A stretch of DNA of 64,000 nt from Staphylococcus sp. IVB6240. GTDB taxonomy: Bacteria > Bacillota > Bacilli > Staphylococcales > Staphylococcaceae. Positions within the stretch are counted from its first letter, which is position 1, and each line of letters begins with the position of its first letter. The DNA is taken from assembly GCF_025558425.1 (NCBI RefSeq), contig NZ_CP094718.1:868001-932000 (forward strand), given 5' to 3'. The notes under the pieces are model-generated. The model was not told where the DNA came from and made no database searches. It saw nothing but the letters and a program-made list of their open reading frames with translations. Below are positions 1-10,253 of this stretch, piece after piece. The position numbers were made by a program, and so were the translations under genes.

Positions 1-1054
1 AAATGCTGTATATACAGATACATTTATTGAACAGAATCCAGAAGAGATCCAACATATTACATTAGGCGATTGGGCAGATGCTGTGATTGTTGCACCCGCT
101 ACAGCGAATACCATTTCTAAGTTAAGTCACGGCATTGCAGATGATATGGTGACAACGACACTGCTTGCTACGACTGCACCAAAGTTAATTGCACCGGCGA
201 TGAATGTGCATATGTATGAAAATCCGCGTATACAAGAAAATATGAAGACACTGAAAACGGATGGCTATCATTTTCTTGAGCCAGGCGAAGGGTTCTTAGC
301 GTGTGGATATGTCGCAAAAGGGCGTATGGCAGAGCCGTTAGATATCATTGCTTCGCTCAAACAGCTAGGAGAAACAAACACACAGAAAAATATATTAACT
401 GACACATATTTTACAGGTAAAAAAGTATTGATTACAGCTGGTACAACAATTGAAGAGATTGATCCAGTGCGCTATGTGTCCAATCGAGCATCAGGAAAAA
501 TGGGATATGCTTTAGCAGAAGCACTCGTTAGTCGAGGAGCAGAAGTAACATTAGTATCAGGACCAACTCATATTGAAGTTCCACAAGATGTGACATTTGT
601 TCCAGTAACAAGTGCAGAAGATATGTTTGAAGCGGTTGTTTCACGTTTTGATGCACAAGATATTGTGTTTAAAACAGCTGCCGTATCAGATTATACGCCT
701 GTGTCAAAATTAGAACATAAATTAAAAAAACAAGATGGTAACTTAACGGTTGAATTTAACCGTACGAAAGATATTTTAAAATATTTAGGAGAACATAAAA
801 CACATCAAAAATTAGTCGGATTTGCTGCTGAGACACGTGATGTGGCACATTATGCAAAAGATAAATTAACGCGTAAAAAAGCCGATGTAATTATTGCGAA
901 TAATGTTGGGGACCGTTCGATTGGTTTTAATTCGGATCAAAATGAAGTGACATTATACTTTAAAGAAGGAGATGCCCAACCAATTGAAAAAGGGCCAAAG
1001 AAAGAACTGGCATATAAAATTTTAGGTACATTAGAAAGTAGATGGCATGAATGA
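1..1054 (+). CDS. coaBC: Phosphopantothenoylcysteine decarboxylase / phosphopantothenate-cysteine ligase, 5' end missing
   Basis: Bifunctional coenzyme A biosynthesis enzyme. The CoaC half decarboxylates phosphopantothenoylcysteine with FMN; the CoaB half ligates cysteine to phosphopantothenate. The reading frame is open from the first bases of the window, so the N-terminus lies upstream. Visible CoaC motifs are the PATANTISKL stretch, the APAMNVHMYENP substrate loop and FLACGYVAKGRM, which carries the flap cysteine. The CoaB half begins near KKVLITAGTTIEEIDPVRYVSN and includes FKTAAVSDYTP. The stop overlaps the start of priA by 4 bases, so the two are probably translationally coupled. Confidence 0.95.
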   Translation, partial: NAVYTDTFIEQNPEEIQHITLGDWADAVIVAPATANTISKLSHGIADDMVTTTLLATTAPKLIAPAMNVHMYENPRIQENMKTLKTDGYHFLEPGEGFLACGYVAKGRMAEPLDIIASLKQLGETNTQKNILTDTYFTGKKVLITAGTTIEEIDPVRYVSNRASGKMGYALAEALVSRGAEVTLVSGPTHIEVPQDVTFVPVTSAEDMFEAVVSRFDAQDIVFKTAAVSDYTPVSKLEHKLKKQDGNLTVEFNRTKDILKYLGEHKTHQKLVGFAAETRDVAHYAKDKLTRKKADVIIANNVGDRSIGFNSDQNEVTLYFKEGDAQPIEKGPKKELAYKILGTLESRWHE

Positions 1055-3459
1055 TTGCACAAGTTATTGTGGATGTTGCAGCTAAAAGTGTTGATAGAAC
1101 GTTCGATTATCTCATACCGGAAGATTTACAGAATGTTGTACAACCTGGTGTGCGTGTACTTGTTCCATTTGGTCCTCGAAAAATTCAAGGCTATGTGATG
1201 CAAATCGTACCAGATGAACAATCAGATATTGAGATACATCGCTTGAAACCCATTTATGAAGTAAAGGATATTCAACCAGAATTGACAGAAGAACTCGTTA
1301 AATTGAGTGAGTGGTATAGTCATTACTTTGTGTCAAAACGTATCTCCATTTTAGAAGCGATGTTGCCCAGTGCCATTAAAGCAAAATATACAAAAGCATT
1401 TAAGATAACTGAAGCTGAAAAATTACCGGAATATTTATTACAAAGGTTTAATCAAGAAGGTATTTACCCATATAAAGCTGCACAAGCAAATGAAGATGTG
1501 AATGACTTATTAGCTTATATGAAACAGGGTGCGGTGCATGAAGTGACCCTGTTGTCACAGCATACAGCCAAAAAGAAACAACGTGCTGTGCGAGTCATTC
1601 AACCAGACATGGGCGATAGTATTTTAATGGATTTAGAGAAAAGACCTAAACAGTACGATGTGCTGGCATTTTTATTAGATGAACAGCATCGCCCTGTCCG
1701 ACTGCGAGAGTTGAAGGAAATGGGTTTTTCAGAATCAGCAATCAATACGTTAGAACGTAATGGTGTGATTGAAAAATACGATGTTGTCGTTGAACGTAAT
1801 CCTTACGAAGGACGTATTTTTGAAAAAGAAACAAAGCGCCAACTTACGAAAGAACAGCAAGTTGCTTATGATCAAATCAATCATGCAGCAGAATCAAAAC
1901 AAGCTGAGACATTTTTATTACATGGTGTCACAGGTTCTGGTAAAACGGAAGTATATTTGCAAATCATTGATCAAGTGTTAGAACGACATCAAGAAGCAAT
2001 GATGCTCGTGCCAGAGATTGCATTGACACCGCAAATGGTACAACGATTTAAAGGTCGCTTCGGTGATGAAGTGGCTGTTCTACATTCTGGTTTATCTCAT
2101 GGAGAACGATATGATGAATGGCAAAAAATTCGAGATGGACGCGCAAGAGTAAGTGTTGGTGCCAGGTCAAGTGTTTTTGCACCATTTAAAAATTTAGGTG
2201 TGATTATCATTGATGAAGAACACGAAGCAACCTATAAACAAGAGGATTATCCACGTTATCATGCCAGAGAAATTGCAGAATGGCGTAGTCGCTATCATCA
2301 ATGCCCACTTGTATTAGGTAGTGCCACACCAAGCCTGGAAAGTTATGCCCGTGCTACTAAGAATGTCTATACATTGCTTTCTATGCCAACGCGTGTGAAT
2401 AATCAACAATTACCTGAAGTTAAAATACGTGATATGAGAGAGGAATTGGCAAGTGGCAATCGTTCTATATTCTCAGAAGATTTGGCAAAAGCAATTGAAG
2501 ACCGATTGAATAAGCAAGAACAAGTGGTATTATTTTTAAATCGCCGTGGTTATGCGTCATTTATGCTTTGTCGTGATTGTGGCCACGTACCACAATGTCC
2601 GAATTGTGATATTTCAATGACCTATCATAAAACAACACATGAACTGAAGTGTCACTATTGTGGTTACCATGAACCAGCGCCATTCCAATGTCCAAGTTGT
2701 GGGAGTGAACATATTCAACAAATGGGTACAGGGACACAGCGTGTAGAGGAATTGATTCAAGAGCGTTTTCCTACTGCTCGAATTATTCGAATGGATGTTG
2801 ACACAACGAGTAAAAAGGGAAGTCATGAAAAATTATTAAAAGCTTTTGGTGAGGGTAAAGGAGATATTCTACTTGGTACACAAATGATTTCGAAAGGCTT
2901 GGACTTTCCGAACATAACATTAGTAGGCGTATTGAATGCAGATACCATGTTAAATCTACCTGATTTTAGATCGAGTGAGAGAACTTACCAATTGTTGACA
3001 CAAGTAGCAGGTCGTGCTGGACGACATGAAAAAACAGGTGAAGTGATTATTCAAACATACAATCCAGATCACTATGCGATTCAAGATGTACAAGCCAACG
3101 ATTATCTGGCCTTTTATGAGAAGGAAATGCAGTTTCGTCAGTTAGCGAAATATCCACCATACTTCTTCTTGATTAACTTTACGATAACACATGAGAAAAT
3201 GAAAGTTGCATTACAAGCAGCGACCCACGTGCATCAAACTATATTACAACATGTGACAGATAAGTCATTTATTCTTGGCCCTGCACCTGCAGCATTGGCA
3301 CGTATCAATAATGAATACCGTTTTCAAATTTTATTAAAATATAAAAGTGAACCTGAATTAATTAATGCGTTACGTTATTTAGATGATTATTATCATGAAC
3401 GTTACGAACAAGATAAACTTGCACTTCGTATAGATATCGGTCCCTATATGATGATGTAA
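1051..3459 (+). CDS. priA: Primosomal replication restart helicase PriA
   Basis: Superfamily 2 DNA helicase that reloads the replisome at stalled forks. The 802-residue protein has the family's length. It shows the Walker A motif GVTGSGKTEVY, the DEEH box (IIIDEEHEATYKQEDYPRYHAREIA region), and an eight-cysteine zinc-binding segment (CRDCGHVPQCPNC, then CHYCGY and CPSCG). Helicase motifs LGTQMISKGLDFPNI and TQVAGRAGR follow. The start overlaps the coaBC stop (ATGA). In S. aureus priA is followed directly by def-fmt; here a large surface protein gene on the other strand lies between them. Confidence 0.96.
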   Translation: MIAQVIVDVAAKSVDRTFDYLIPEDLQNVVQPGVRVLVPFGPRKIQGYVMQIVPDEQSDIEIHRLKPIYEVKDIQPELTEELVKLSEWYSHYFVSKRISILEAMLPSAIKAKYTKAFKITEAEKLPEYLLQRFNQEGIYPYKAAQANEDVNDLLAYMKQGAVHEVTLLSQHTAKKKQRAVRVIQPDMGDSILMDLEKRPKQYDVLAFLLDEQHRPVRLRELKEMGFSESAINTLERNGVIEKYDVVVERNPYEGRIFEKETKRQLTKEQQVAYDQINHAAESKQAETFLLHGVTGSGKTEVYLQIIDQVLERHQEAMMLVPEIALTPQMVQRFKGRFGDEVAVLHSGLSHGERYDEWQKIRDGRARVSVGARSSVFAPFKNLGVIIIDEEHEATYKQEDYPRYHAREIAEWRSRYHQCPLVLGSATPSLESYARATKNVYTLLSMPTRVNNQQLPEVKIRDMREELASGNRSIFSEDLAKAIEDRLNKQEQVVLFLNRRGYASFMLCRDCGHVPQCPNCDISMTYHKTTHELKCHYCGYHEPAPFQCPSCGSEHIQQMGTGTQRVEELIQERFPTARIIRMDVDTTSKKGSHEKLLKAFGEGKGDILLGTQMISKGLDFPNITLVGVLNADTMLNLPDFRSSERTYQLLTQVAGRAGRHEKTGEVIIQTYNPDHYAIQDVQANDYLAFYEKEMQFRQLAKYPPYFFLINFTITHEKMKVALQAATHVHQTILQHVTDKSFILGPAPAALARINNEYRFQILLKYKSEPELINALRYLDDYYHERYEQDKLALRIDIGPYMMM

Positions 3460-3467
3460 AAAAATAA

Positions 3468-3506
3468 AAGCTACGATTCATTACAAAATGTAGAGAATCG
3501 TAGCTT
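3468..3506. terminator. Bidirectional intrinsic terminator between priA and the sdr gene
   Basis: A perfect 12-bp inverted repeat (AAGCTACGATTC at 3468-3479 and its complement at 3495-3506) lies 8 bases after the priA stop. Read on the minus strand it is followed by a long T-run, so it can end the convergent sdr gene as well. Confidence 0.8.
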
Positions 3507-3521
3507 ATTTTGTATAAAGAA

Positions 3522-3540
3522 AGAGGGGACGCGCCCCTCT
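3522..3540 (+). terminator. Second intrinsic terminator downstream of priA
   Basis: GC-rich hairpin AGAGGGG/CCCCTCT (3522-3528 with 3534-3540, 5-base loop) followed at once by seven T residues on the plus strand. This is a textbook plus-strand terminator 12 bases before the end of the convergent sdr gene. Confidence 0.85.
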
Positions 3541-3551
3541 TTTTTTAGATA

Positions 3552-6500
3552 TTACTTATTTTCTTCACGTTTTTTCTTACGCCCGAATAGAAGTAATGAA
3601 CCAATAGCAGCAAATAATGCACCAAATGATGTTGTATTTGCAGTGTTTTGACCAGTTTCAGGTAAAGCTTTCAGATTATGTTGTTGATCTTTTAAGTTGT
3701 TATCTGAAGATTTACTGTTTGAACTTGTTTGTGTTTCATTTTCTGATTCAGTAACAATATCTTCATTGATACTATTGTCAGAGTCACTATCTGCATCAGA
3801 ATCACTATCCGAGTCAGAATCGCTATCCGAGTCAGAATCGCTATCCGAGTCAGAGTCGCTGTCAGAATCCGAGTCGCTATCTGCATCAGAATCGCTGTCT
3901 GCATCAGAATCGCTGTCTGCATCAGAGTCACTGTCAGCATCAGAGTCACTGTCCGAATCCGAATCGCTGTCCGAATCCGAATCGCTGTCCGAATCAGAGT
4001 CAGAGTCTGAGTCACTGTCAGAGTCAGAGTCGCTGTCAGAGTCAGAATCGCTGTCCGAATCAGAGTCACTGTCAGAATCACTGTCCGAATCCGAATCACT
4101 GTCCGAATCCGAATCGCTGTCCGAATCAGAGTCACTGTCGGAGTCAGAGTCACTATCAGAATCCGAATCGCTGTCCGAATCAGAGTCACTATCAGAGTCA
4201 GAATCGCTGTCAGAGTCAGAGTCGCTGTCTGCATCAGAATCGCTGTCTGCATCAGAATCGCTGTCTGCATCCGAATCGCTGTCTGAGTCAGAATCGCTGT
4301 CGGCATCAGAGTCACTATCCGAATCAGAGTCGCTGTCCGAATCAGAATCACTGTCTGCATCACTATCTGAGTCTGTATCTTTATCTGGATCTGGTGTTGT
4401 TGGATGTTCTTCTGTATCTACATCAGGTGTATTAGGATCAGTGGCGCCATCAGTATCTACATCAGTTGTTGGATCTGGTGTTGTTTTATGGAATCCAGAG
4501 TCAATTGTTTCATCGTCATTTTTAAGTGTTACAGTTACAGATGTACCATCCGAGTCTTTATCAGTTTCAGTTGTATTTACTGGGGATGGTGTATAACCTT
4601 CTGGTGTTTCAAATTTCACAACATACGTACCTGGTGGTAATTCATCAAAGTGATATCCACTGTTTTCATCAGTTGTTGTTTCTTTAATGACTTCATCGTT
4701 TTCATTTGTTAAAGTAACATGAACTCCTGATAATCCTGGTTCGTTAGGATCTTGAATGCCGTCTTCGTTTGTGTCTTCCCAAACTTTATCACCGATTGTA
4801 AATAATGGTATTTTATAGAAACCAGAATCGATAGTCATGTTATCATCTTGTAAGTCAACTTCAACTGATAATCCATCAGAATCTTTTGTATCATCGCTAC
4901 CTTGGTTTGAAAGGGTAGATGTGTATCCAGCTGGTGTTTCGAAATCAACTGTGTAATGACCACGAACAAGTTGTTTAAATTTATAATTACCATTTTCGTC
5001 AGTTGTAGTACGCGCAACTTCAGTGCCATTTGCATCTTTTAATACGACTGTAACATTTGAGATACCTTGCTCATCTGGGTCTTGCATACCATCTTTATTT
5101 GTATCTTCCCAAACTTTATCACCAAGGGTTACATCATGTGTTAGAACCGTATAATGATTGAATTCACTGCTCTTCAAGTCAACTGGGATTAAAAGACCTT
5201 CGTTAGTTACTTTCCATTCATCTGGTATTTCCACATAATCTATACTATTCGGAACAATACGGTTGTATGTTGAAAGGCGATAGCCTTCAGGTGGGATAAT
5301 TTCAATTGTGTAATGACCACGTTTTAAATGAGGGAATACGTATTGGCCTTCAAACCAATAGCCATCCACTATTGCATCGCCTGAGCTCTTTGGATTTTCA
5401 TGTGTATTTGTCGTTGTACGAGCAACTTCAACACCGTTTTCATCTCTTAAGATGACAGTAACATTTTCAGCAAACATGTCTGGGTCATCATGTTGTCCGA
5501 TACCATTATAAGTACTTGTACCGTTATCATTCATGTCGATGGATACCATACCATGTAACATGAAATCATTCTTAACAAATCCAGAATCAATCGTTAAGTC
5601 ATCGTTTGTTAAGTCAACAGGAACAACTAAACCGTCTGAATCACGTGTTTTGTCAAGTTCTGGTACTTTGTCATCCCATGGTCTCTTTGGTGCATGGTGT
5701 TCCGGTGTTGGTACATAACCATCTGGTGCTACAAATTCAACTGTATAGTGACCTGGATCAAGATTATCGAATAAGTAATGTCCTTCAGCATCAGTTGTTG
5801 TTCTATTAATTTCTGAACCAGAAGCGTCTTTTAAAATGACTGTGACGTTTGCAATAGGATTTTCATCTTCATCTTGATAGCCTAAATCTGCATATTCTTC
5901 GTTTTCAGCCGCAAGTTCAATACTTTCAATATCTTCCCATACATAGTTACCAATTTTATATTTTGGTTTTTTATGGAAGCCAGAATCAATTGTTTCATCA
6001 TTATCTGTGACATGTACTTCAACAGTTGTACCATTAGAATCTTTCTCTGGATCTGTACCTTGATTTGGTTTTGTTGGTTCATAACCATCAGGTGTAACAA
6101 ACTCAACTGTATAGTCACCAGGAGGAACATTAGGGAAATGATATTCACCATTCTCATCAGTTGTTTTTGTTTCTACTGGATTACCATCTTTATCTTTTAA
6201 GATAACTGTGACATTTGGAATACCTGGCTCATCTTCATCTTGGATACCGTCATTATCTGTATCATCCCAAACTTTGTTCCCGATTTGATATGTTGCTTTA
6301 TAGAAACCAGAGTCAATTGTTAAGTTGTTATCTTGTAAGTCAACAGGTACAACAAGACCATCAGAATCTTTTGAATCATCGCCTTGATTAGTCGTTGTTG
6401 CTGTATAACCATCTGGCGTCACAAATTCAACAGTGTATTTACCTTTTTCAAGTTCATCAAACAAGTAATGTCCTGTGTCATCAGTTTCTGTACGAGTAAT

Positions 6501-9455
6501 TTCATTACCTTGAGCATCTTTAAGAATTACAACGACATGACTAATAGGGGACTCATTGTCATTTTGGACACCGTCTTTATTCGTGTCTTCCCATACATAG
6601 TCTCCCAATTGATATTTTTTCTTGTAGAATCCAGCATCAATCGTCATATCGTGATCACTTAATGCACCGTCAACTGTAGTGCCGTCAGAGTCTTTTGAAT
6701 CATCAGAGCCCTGATTTGCTTGTGTTGGTTCATAACCATCTGGTGTAGTGAACTCCACTGTATAATGTGCAACTGTGACATTTTTGAAAATATAGTGACC
6801 GTTCTCATCTGTTGTAGTTGTTCTAATAGGATAACCTTCATCATTTTTTAATGTTACTTTTACACCAGGAATTCCATGTTCATTTTCGTCTTGGATACCA
6901 TCTTTATTTGTATCTTCCCAAACATAATCACCGAGATCTAGCTTTGGTACTTTGTAGTAACCAGAGTCAATCGTCATGTCATCTCCAGTAAGATTAACAT
7001 TTACAAGGTAGCCATCAGAGTCTTTTGAATCATCAGTTCCTTGGTTATCTTTTGTTACGGTATAGCCTTCAGGTGCAAAGAATTCAACAACATAGTTACC
7101 TTTTTGAAGTTGATCAAATAGGTAATGACCTGTTTCGTCTGTTACTGTACGTTTAATTTCTTCGCCGTTATGGTCATATAAAATAACCGTTGTATTTGGT
7201 AGGGGTGCTTCATTTGCATCTTGAATACCATCTTTATTCTCATCTACCCATACGTAGTCACCAATTTTGTATGAGTGATTTGTACGATAAAAACCTGAAT
7301 GAATCGTATGATTATCTTCATCAAGTCGAACAGGTACAATTAAACCATTAGAGTCTTTTTTACCGGTAATATCTTGATCAACTAAAGTTGGTTGGTAGTC
7401 ATTAGGTGTAACAAATTCAACAATGTAGTTTCCGTTACTTAAATGATCAAATTGATAGTGACCCGTTCCATCTGTAGTAGTACGTGTGATTTCATGATTT
7501 TGACCATCTTTTAAAATAACAGTTACACCTGCAAGTCCTGGTTCATTACTGTCTTGAAGTCCATCTTTATTGACATCTTCCCAAACGTAGTCGCCTAGAA
7601 CGAGCGTAGAAGGTTTTTTATAGAAACCAGAATCGATTGTAACGTCATCATCATCTAATTCTACCTCTACATAGATACCATCCGAGTCTTTTTCATCATC
7701 GCCACCACGTTCAGCTTGAGTTGGTTTATAATCTTTTGGTGTAACAAACTGGATTGCATAGTGACCAGGCTCTAAATCTTGGAAAATATAATTACCATTT
7801 TCATCAGTAACTGTACGAGCAATTTCCATATCTTCTGAATCTTTTAAAATAACAGTGACACCTGGTAAAGGTTGTTCGTCTTCTCCTTGAACACCATCTT
7901 TATTTTTGTCTACCCATACATAGTCACCGACACGAACAGTGTCTGCAATTCGATAGAACCCAGAGTCGATAGTGACATCATTATTTGTTAAGTGAACTTT
8001 AACTTTTAATCCATCAGAATCAATATCATCATAGTAATTACCACCAATATTTGAGATAGTTGGTGCATATGCATGCGGTGTGACAAATTCAACAATATAG
8101 TCATTAGGATCTAAGTTGTTGAAGCTGTAATCACCATGAGCGTCTGATACCGTACGTTTTAATTCATTACCATCTTTATCTCTTAAAATAACAGTTACGC
8201 CACCAAGACCTTCCTCATGCTCATCTTGAATACCATTTTGATTTTCATCTTTCCAAGTTTTATCACCAATATTGTATGTTGGTGTAATTTGATAGAATCC
8301 AGAGTCAATTGTTAAGTCATCACTAGATAAGTAGACATTTGCTGTTGTTCCATCAGAGTCTTTACTATCGTCAAAGCCACGTCCAACTAGTGTAGGGCGA
8401 TAACCTCTCGGTGTTTCAAATTTTACAGTGTATTCGCCAGTAGGTAAGTCAGTAAATGTGTAGTAACCATCTTTATCCGTTGTAGTACGGTTGATTTCTT
8501 CACCATACGCATTTTTTAATACAACTGTTACATCACTAATACCTTGTTCTTCATCTAAATCTTGAATACCATTTCTATTTGAGTCATTCCATACCATATC
8601 ACCTAGTTTATGCAAACGAATGACTGGTTTTGGTGGTGGAGGCGGTGGAGGTGGTGTACCACAACCACAACGTCTAGGATATATATATGTCGTAGGTTGG
8701 TAATAATATCCCGTTCTAAACCCTGTACCTGGTGTTAGTATTGCAGCAAAATATTTTTCATTTGTTGGAATGTTACCTGTTGGAATTGAATTCGTGCTGA
8801 TGTCTTCAAATGATGGAGTTAGAATTAAGTTTTGTTTTGAAGTGGGTTGTTCTGGTTGTGTATCTGCTGGAGTTAATGTGTTCTCAACAGCTGTAGCATC
8901 TATTGTATCAGTATTTGATTCTGGTTGTGATGCTTCTTTCACTGCTGTAACAACTTCTGATGTTTTCACTGCATCTTCTTCTTTTACAGAAACCTTTTCC
9001 TCTTTAGCTGGTGTAGTTTCTTCAGATGCCTCTTTTAAATCTGTTGCAGTATTTTCTGTTTCGATACTTGGTTTCACCGTATCAACTTTTGCATCTGTCT
9101 TAACATTTTCCTCTGCTACTGTTGATTCTTCATTTGTTGTTTCAACTTGTGTGTTTTCTACTGTGTTGATCGATGGAGATTCTACGCTGTTTTCTTCTGT
9201 GCTAAGTGTTTCTTCACTTGACACATTTTCGTTGTTCAGAAGGGCTGCGTCTTCTGTTTGTGCATCGCTATGATCATCTGTGTCATCATCGTTTGCGACT
9301 GCTGTTTCCTGTGTTTCAATTTCATCCGCTTTGGCGTCATCACTTAATTCGAAAAGTAATGTTGCACCAACTAAAATTGATGCCGTGCCGACCGTAAATT
9401 TTCGAATAGAGTACTTATTCAACCGATTCGGAATAAAATCGTACTTATTGCTCAT
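3552..9455 (-). CDS. Sdr-family LPXTG wall-anchored surface protein with 12 SdrD-type B repeats
   Basis: Predicted sortase-A substrate of 1967 residues. It starts with a YSIRK signal peptide ([20 protein letters not shown]). Then comes an acidic, Thr/Glu-rich segment to about residue 255, and a short Tyr/Pro stretch with two cysteines and eight prolines ([15 protein letters not shown], about 263-277). Twelve B-type repeats of about 110 residues follow (278-1657), most with calcium-loop-like DxNxDGxQD and ending TIDSGFYK. A Ser-Asp repeat of about 200 residues, LPETG at 1931-1935, a hydrophobic helix and a basic tail close the protein. No N2/N3-like ligand-binding region of usual Sdr size is evident. 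ATG 9455 is preferred over an upstream in-frame start because the GGGGTG ribosome site precedes it and the YSIRK spacing is normal. Ligand and role are unknown. Confidence 0.93.
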   Translation of the reverse strand: MSNKYDFIPNRLNKYSIRKFTVGTASILVGATLLFELSDDAKADEIETQETAVANDDDTDDHSDAQTEDAALLNNENVSSEETLSTEENSVESPSINTVENTQVETTNEESTVAEENVKTDAKVDTVKPSIETENTATDLKEASEETTPAKEEKVSVKEEDAVKTSEVVTAVKEASQPESNTDTIDATAVENTLTPADTQPEQPTSKQNLILTPSFEDISTNSIPTGNIPTNEKYFAAILTPGTGFRTGYYYQPTTYIYPRRCGCGTPPPPPPPPKPVIRLHKLGDMVWNDSNRNGIQDLDEEQGISDVTVVLKNAYGEEINRTTTDKDGYYTFTDLPTGEYTVKFETPRGYRPTLVGRGFDDSKDSDGTTANVYLSSDDLTIDSGFYQITPTYNIGDKTWKDENQNGIQDEHEEGLGGVTVILRDKDGNELKRTVSDAHGDYSFNNLDPNDYIVEFVTPHAYAPTISNIGGNYYDDIDSDGLKVKVHLTNNDVTIDSGFYRIADTVRVGDYVWVDKNKDGVQGEDEQPLPGVTVILKDSEDMEIARTVTDENGNYIFQDLEPGHYAIQFVTPKDYKPTQAERGGDDEKDSDGIYVEVELDDDDVTIDSGFYKKPSTLVLGDYVWEDVNKDGLQDSNEPGLAGVTVILKDGQNHEITRTTTDGTGHYQFDHLSNGNYIVEFVTPNDYQPTLVDQDITGKKDSNGLIVPVRLDEDNHTIHSGFYRTNHSYKIGDYVWVDENKDGIQDANEAPLPNTTVILYDHNGEEIKRTVTDETGHYLFDQLQKGNYVVEFFAPEGYTVTKDNQGTDDSKDSDGYLVNVNLTGDDMTIDSGYYKVPKLDLGDYVWEDTNKDGIQDENEHGIPGVKVTLKNDEGYPIRTTTTDENGHYIFKNVTVAHYTVEFTTPDGYEPTQANQGSDDSKDSDGTTVDGALSDHDMTIDAGFYKKKYQLGDYVWEDTNKDGVQNDNESPISHVVVILKDAQGNEITRTETDDTGHYLFDELEKGKYTVEFVTPDGYTATTTNQGDDSKDSDGLVVPVDLQDNNLTIDSGFYKATYQIGNKVWDDTDNDGIQDEDEPGIPNVTVILKDKDGNPVETKTTDENGEYHFPNVPPGDYTVEFVTPDGYEPTKPNQGTDPEKDSNGTTVEVHVTDNDETIDSGFHKKPKYKIGNYVWEDIESIELAAENEEYADLGYQDEDENPIANVTVILKDASGSEINRTTTDAEGHYLFDNLDPGHYTVEFVAPDGYVPTPEHHAPKRPWDDKVPELDKTRDSDGLVVPVDLTNDDLTIDSGFVKNDFMLHGMVSIDMNDNGTSTYNGIGQHDDPDMFAENVTVILRDENGVEVARTTTNTHENPKSSGDAIVDGYWFEGQYVFPHLKRGHYTIEIIPPEGYRLSTYNRIVPNSIDYVEIPDEWKVTNEGLLIPVDLKSSEFNHYTVLTHDVTLGDKVWEDTNKDGMQDPDEQGISNVTVVLKDANGTEVARTTTDENGNYKFKQLVRGHYTVDFETPAGYTSTLSNQGSDDTKDSDGLSVEVDLQDDNMTIDSGFYKIPLFTIGDKVWEDTNEDGIQDPNEPGLSGVHVTLTNENDEVIKETTTDENSGYHFDELPPGTYVVKFETPEGYTPSPVNTTETDKDSDGTSVTVTLKNDDETIDSGFHKTTPDPTTDVDTDGATDPNTPDVDTEEHPTTPDPDKDTDSDSDADSDSDSDSDSDSDSDSDADSDSDSDSDSDADSDSDADSDSDADSDSDSDSDSDSDSDSDSDSDSDSDSDSDSDSDSDSDSDSDSDSDSDSDSDSDSDSDSDSDSDSDSDSDSDSDSDSDSDSDSDSDSDSDSDSDSDSDADSDSDADSDSDADSDSDADSDSDSDSDSDSDSDSDSDSDSDSDSDSDADSDSDNSINEDIVTESENETQTSSNSKSSDNNLKDQQHNLKALPETGQNTANTTSFGALFAAIGSLLLFGRKKKREENK
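3777..4380 (-). repeat. Serine-aspartate coding repeat (R region)
   Basis: About 600 bp of degenerate short tandem repeats encoding Ser-Asp dipeptides, with scattered Ala-Asp units arising from GCA codons. It forms the wall-spanning stalk of the Sdr protein. Such repeats commonly vary in length between strains by slippage or recombination. Confidence 0.95.
4485..8624 (-). repeat. Array of 12 SdrD-type B-domain coding repeats
   Basis: Twelve successive units of about 110 codons. A typical unit runs from (L/I)GDYVWEDxNKDGIQD through VTVILKD, [11 protein letters not shown], YTVEFxTPDGY and KDSDG to TIDSGFYK. Units 9 and 10, counted from the N-terminus, are atypical. Unit 9 has an insertion in the first acidic loop and a longer loop before DSDG; unit 10 lacks the usual acidic loop sequence and the TIDSGF ending. 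SdrC, SdrD and SdrE of S. aureus are known with 2, 5 and 3 B repeats. Confidence 0.9.
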
Positions 9456-9764
9456 ATTTACACCCCTATACATATAATTTAGCGTATATTCATACTGCTA
9501 AAGAAATTATATGCTAACATTTTTATAAAAACAACATCGAAATTTAATACAAAAATTTATTTTATTTCTATTTTACGATACTAATATTTAGGAATGCGTA
9601 CTATTGTTTTTAGCTATTATTGTCGTTTTGAAATTATTAAATTTATAGAATGCCAAAAATATTGATATAACAGGTTTTAAAAGTGAATAAAAATTGTGAA
9701 ACTATCGTTTAACACAGATTTAAGCTATAATGAAATGATGAATTTCGAAAGAGGAGTGTGCATT
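9456..9764. other. Divergent intergenic region, sdr / def-like
   Basis: About 310 AT-rich bases between divergent starts. It holds the minus-strand sdr promoter and, for def-fmt, a TATAAT at 9726-9731 without a convincing -35 hexamer. No other structure was recognised. Confidence 0.6.
9506..9534 (-). promoter_or_regulatory. Sigma-A promoter of the sdr gene
   Basis: On the minus strand, TTGTTT (9534-9529) and TATAAT (9511-9506) are separated by 17 bases, about 50 bases upstream of the ATG at 9455. Confidence 0.6.
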
Positions 9765-10253
9765 ATGGCAGTGAAAAAAATTTTAAATTATCGCACATCC
9801 AATTTGCGACAGAAGACTGAGCCGGTGTCTCAATATGATGAAAAATTAACTTCATTAATAGAAGATTTGGAAGATACAATGTATGAGATGGGGAGTCAGG
9901 CAATTGCGGCACCACAGATTGGTGTCAATCAACAAGTAGCACTTATTGATATGGGGCAAGATGGTTTACTACAACTGATTAACCCAGAAATTAGTTCAGC
10001 AAGTTCAGAAATGGCGACAGAGCTTGAGGGCTGCATGAGTGTACCGGGACGTTATGGTGAAGTTGAAAGAAGTCGTATGATTGTTGTGAAAAGTAATGAC
10101 TTAAATGGAAATCAAGTAGAGTTGACAGCTTATGATGATATCGCACGTATGATTTTACATGAAATGGATACACTTAATGGTATTTTGTTTATTGATAAAA
10201 TGCATAAAGAAGTAACGGAAGATGAATTGGAGGCGTATTTAGAGGATGAGTAA
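9765..10253 (+). CDS. Peptide deformylase-like protein with an altered metal site
   Basis: Homologue of peptide deformylase, the metalloenzyme that removes the formyl group from new polypeptides. The start at ATG 9765 has GAGGAG 8 bases upstream and gives 162 residues. Motif I is AIAAPQIG (GxGxAAPQ expected). Motif II is EGCMS and keeps the metal-ligand cysteine (residue 90). Motif III reads HEMDT instead of HExDH, so the second histidine ligand is Thr136. In S. aureus the deformylase-like gene beside fmt is reported as non-functional, with a second, active gene elsewhere. The protein here is probably inactive or repurposed. It overlaps fmt by 8 bases. Confidence 0.85.
   Translation: MAVKKILNYRTSNLRQKTEPVSQYDEKLTSLIEDLEDTMYEMGSQAIAAPQIGVNQQVALIDMGQDGLLQLINPEISSASSEMATELEGCMSVPGRYGEVERSRMIVVKSNDLNGNQVELTAYDDIARMILHEMDTLNGILFIDKMHKEVTEDELEAYLEDE

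Noticed and set aside
3697..4596. Plus-strand 299-codon open frame rich in Ser-Glu-Leu
   Set aside because: It is the antisense of the Ser-Asp repeat; periodic codons keep several frames open. It has no convincing ribosome site.
8770..9273. Plus-strand 167-codon open frame opposite the N-terminal part of the Sdr gene
   Set aside because: Shadow of low-complexity codons of the Sdr gene; no recognisable protein.
9765..10253. Calling the def-like gene a pseudogene
   Set aside because: The reading frame is intact, with a good ribosome site and normal length. Only catalytic-site residues have changed.
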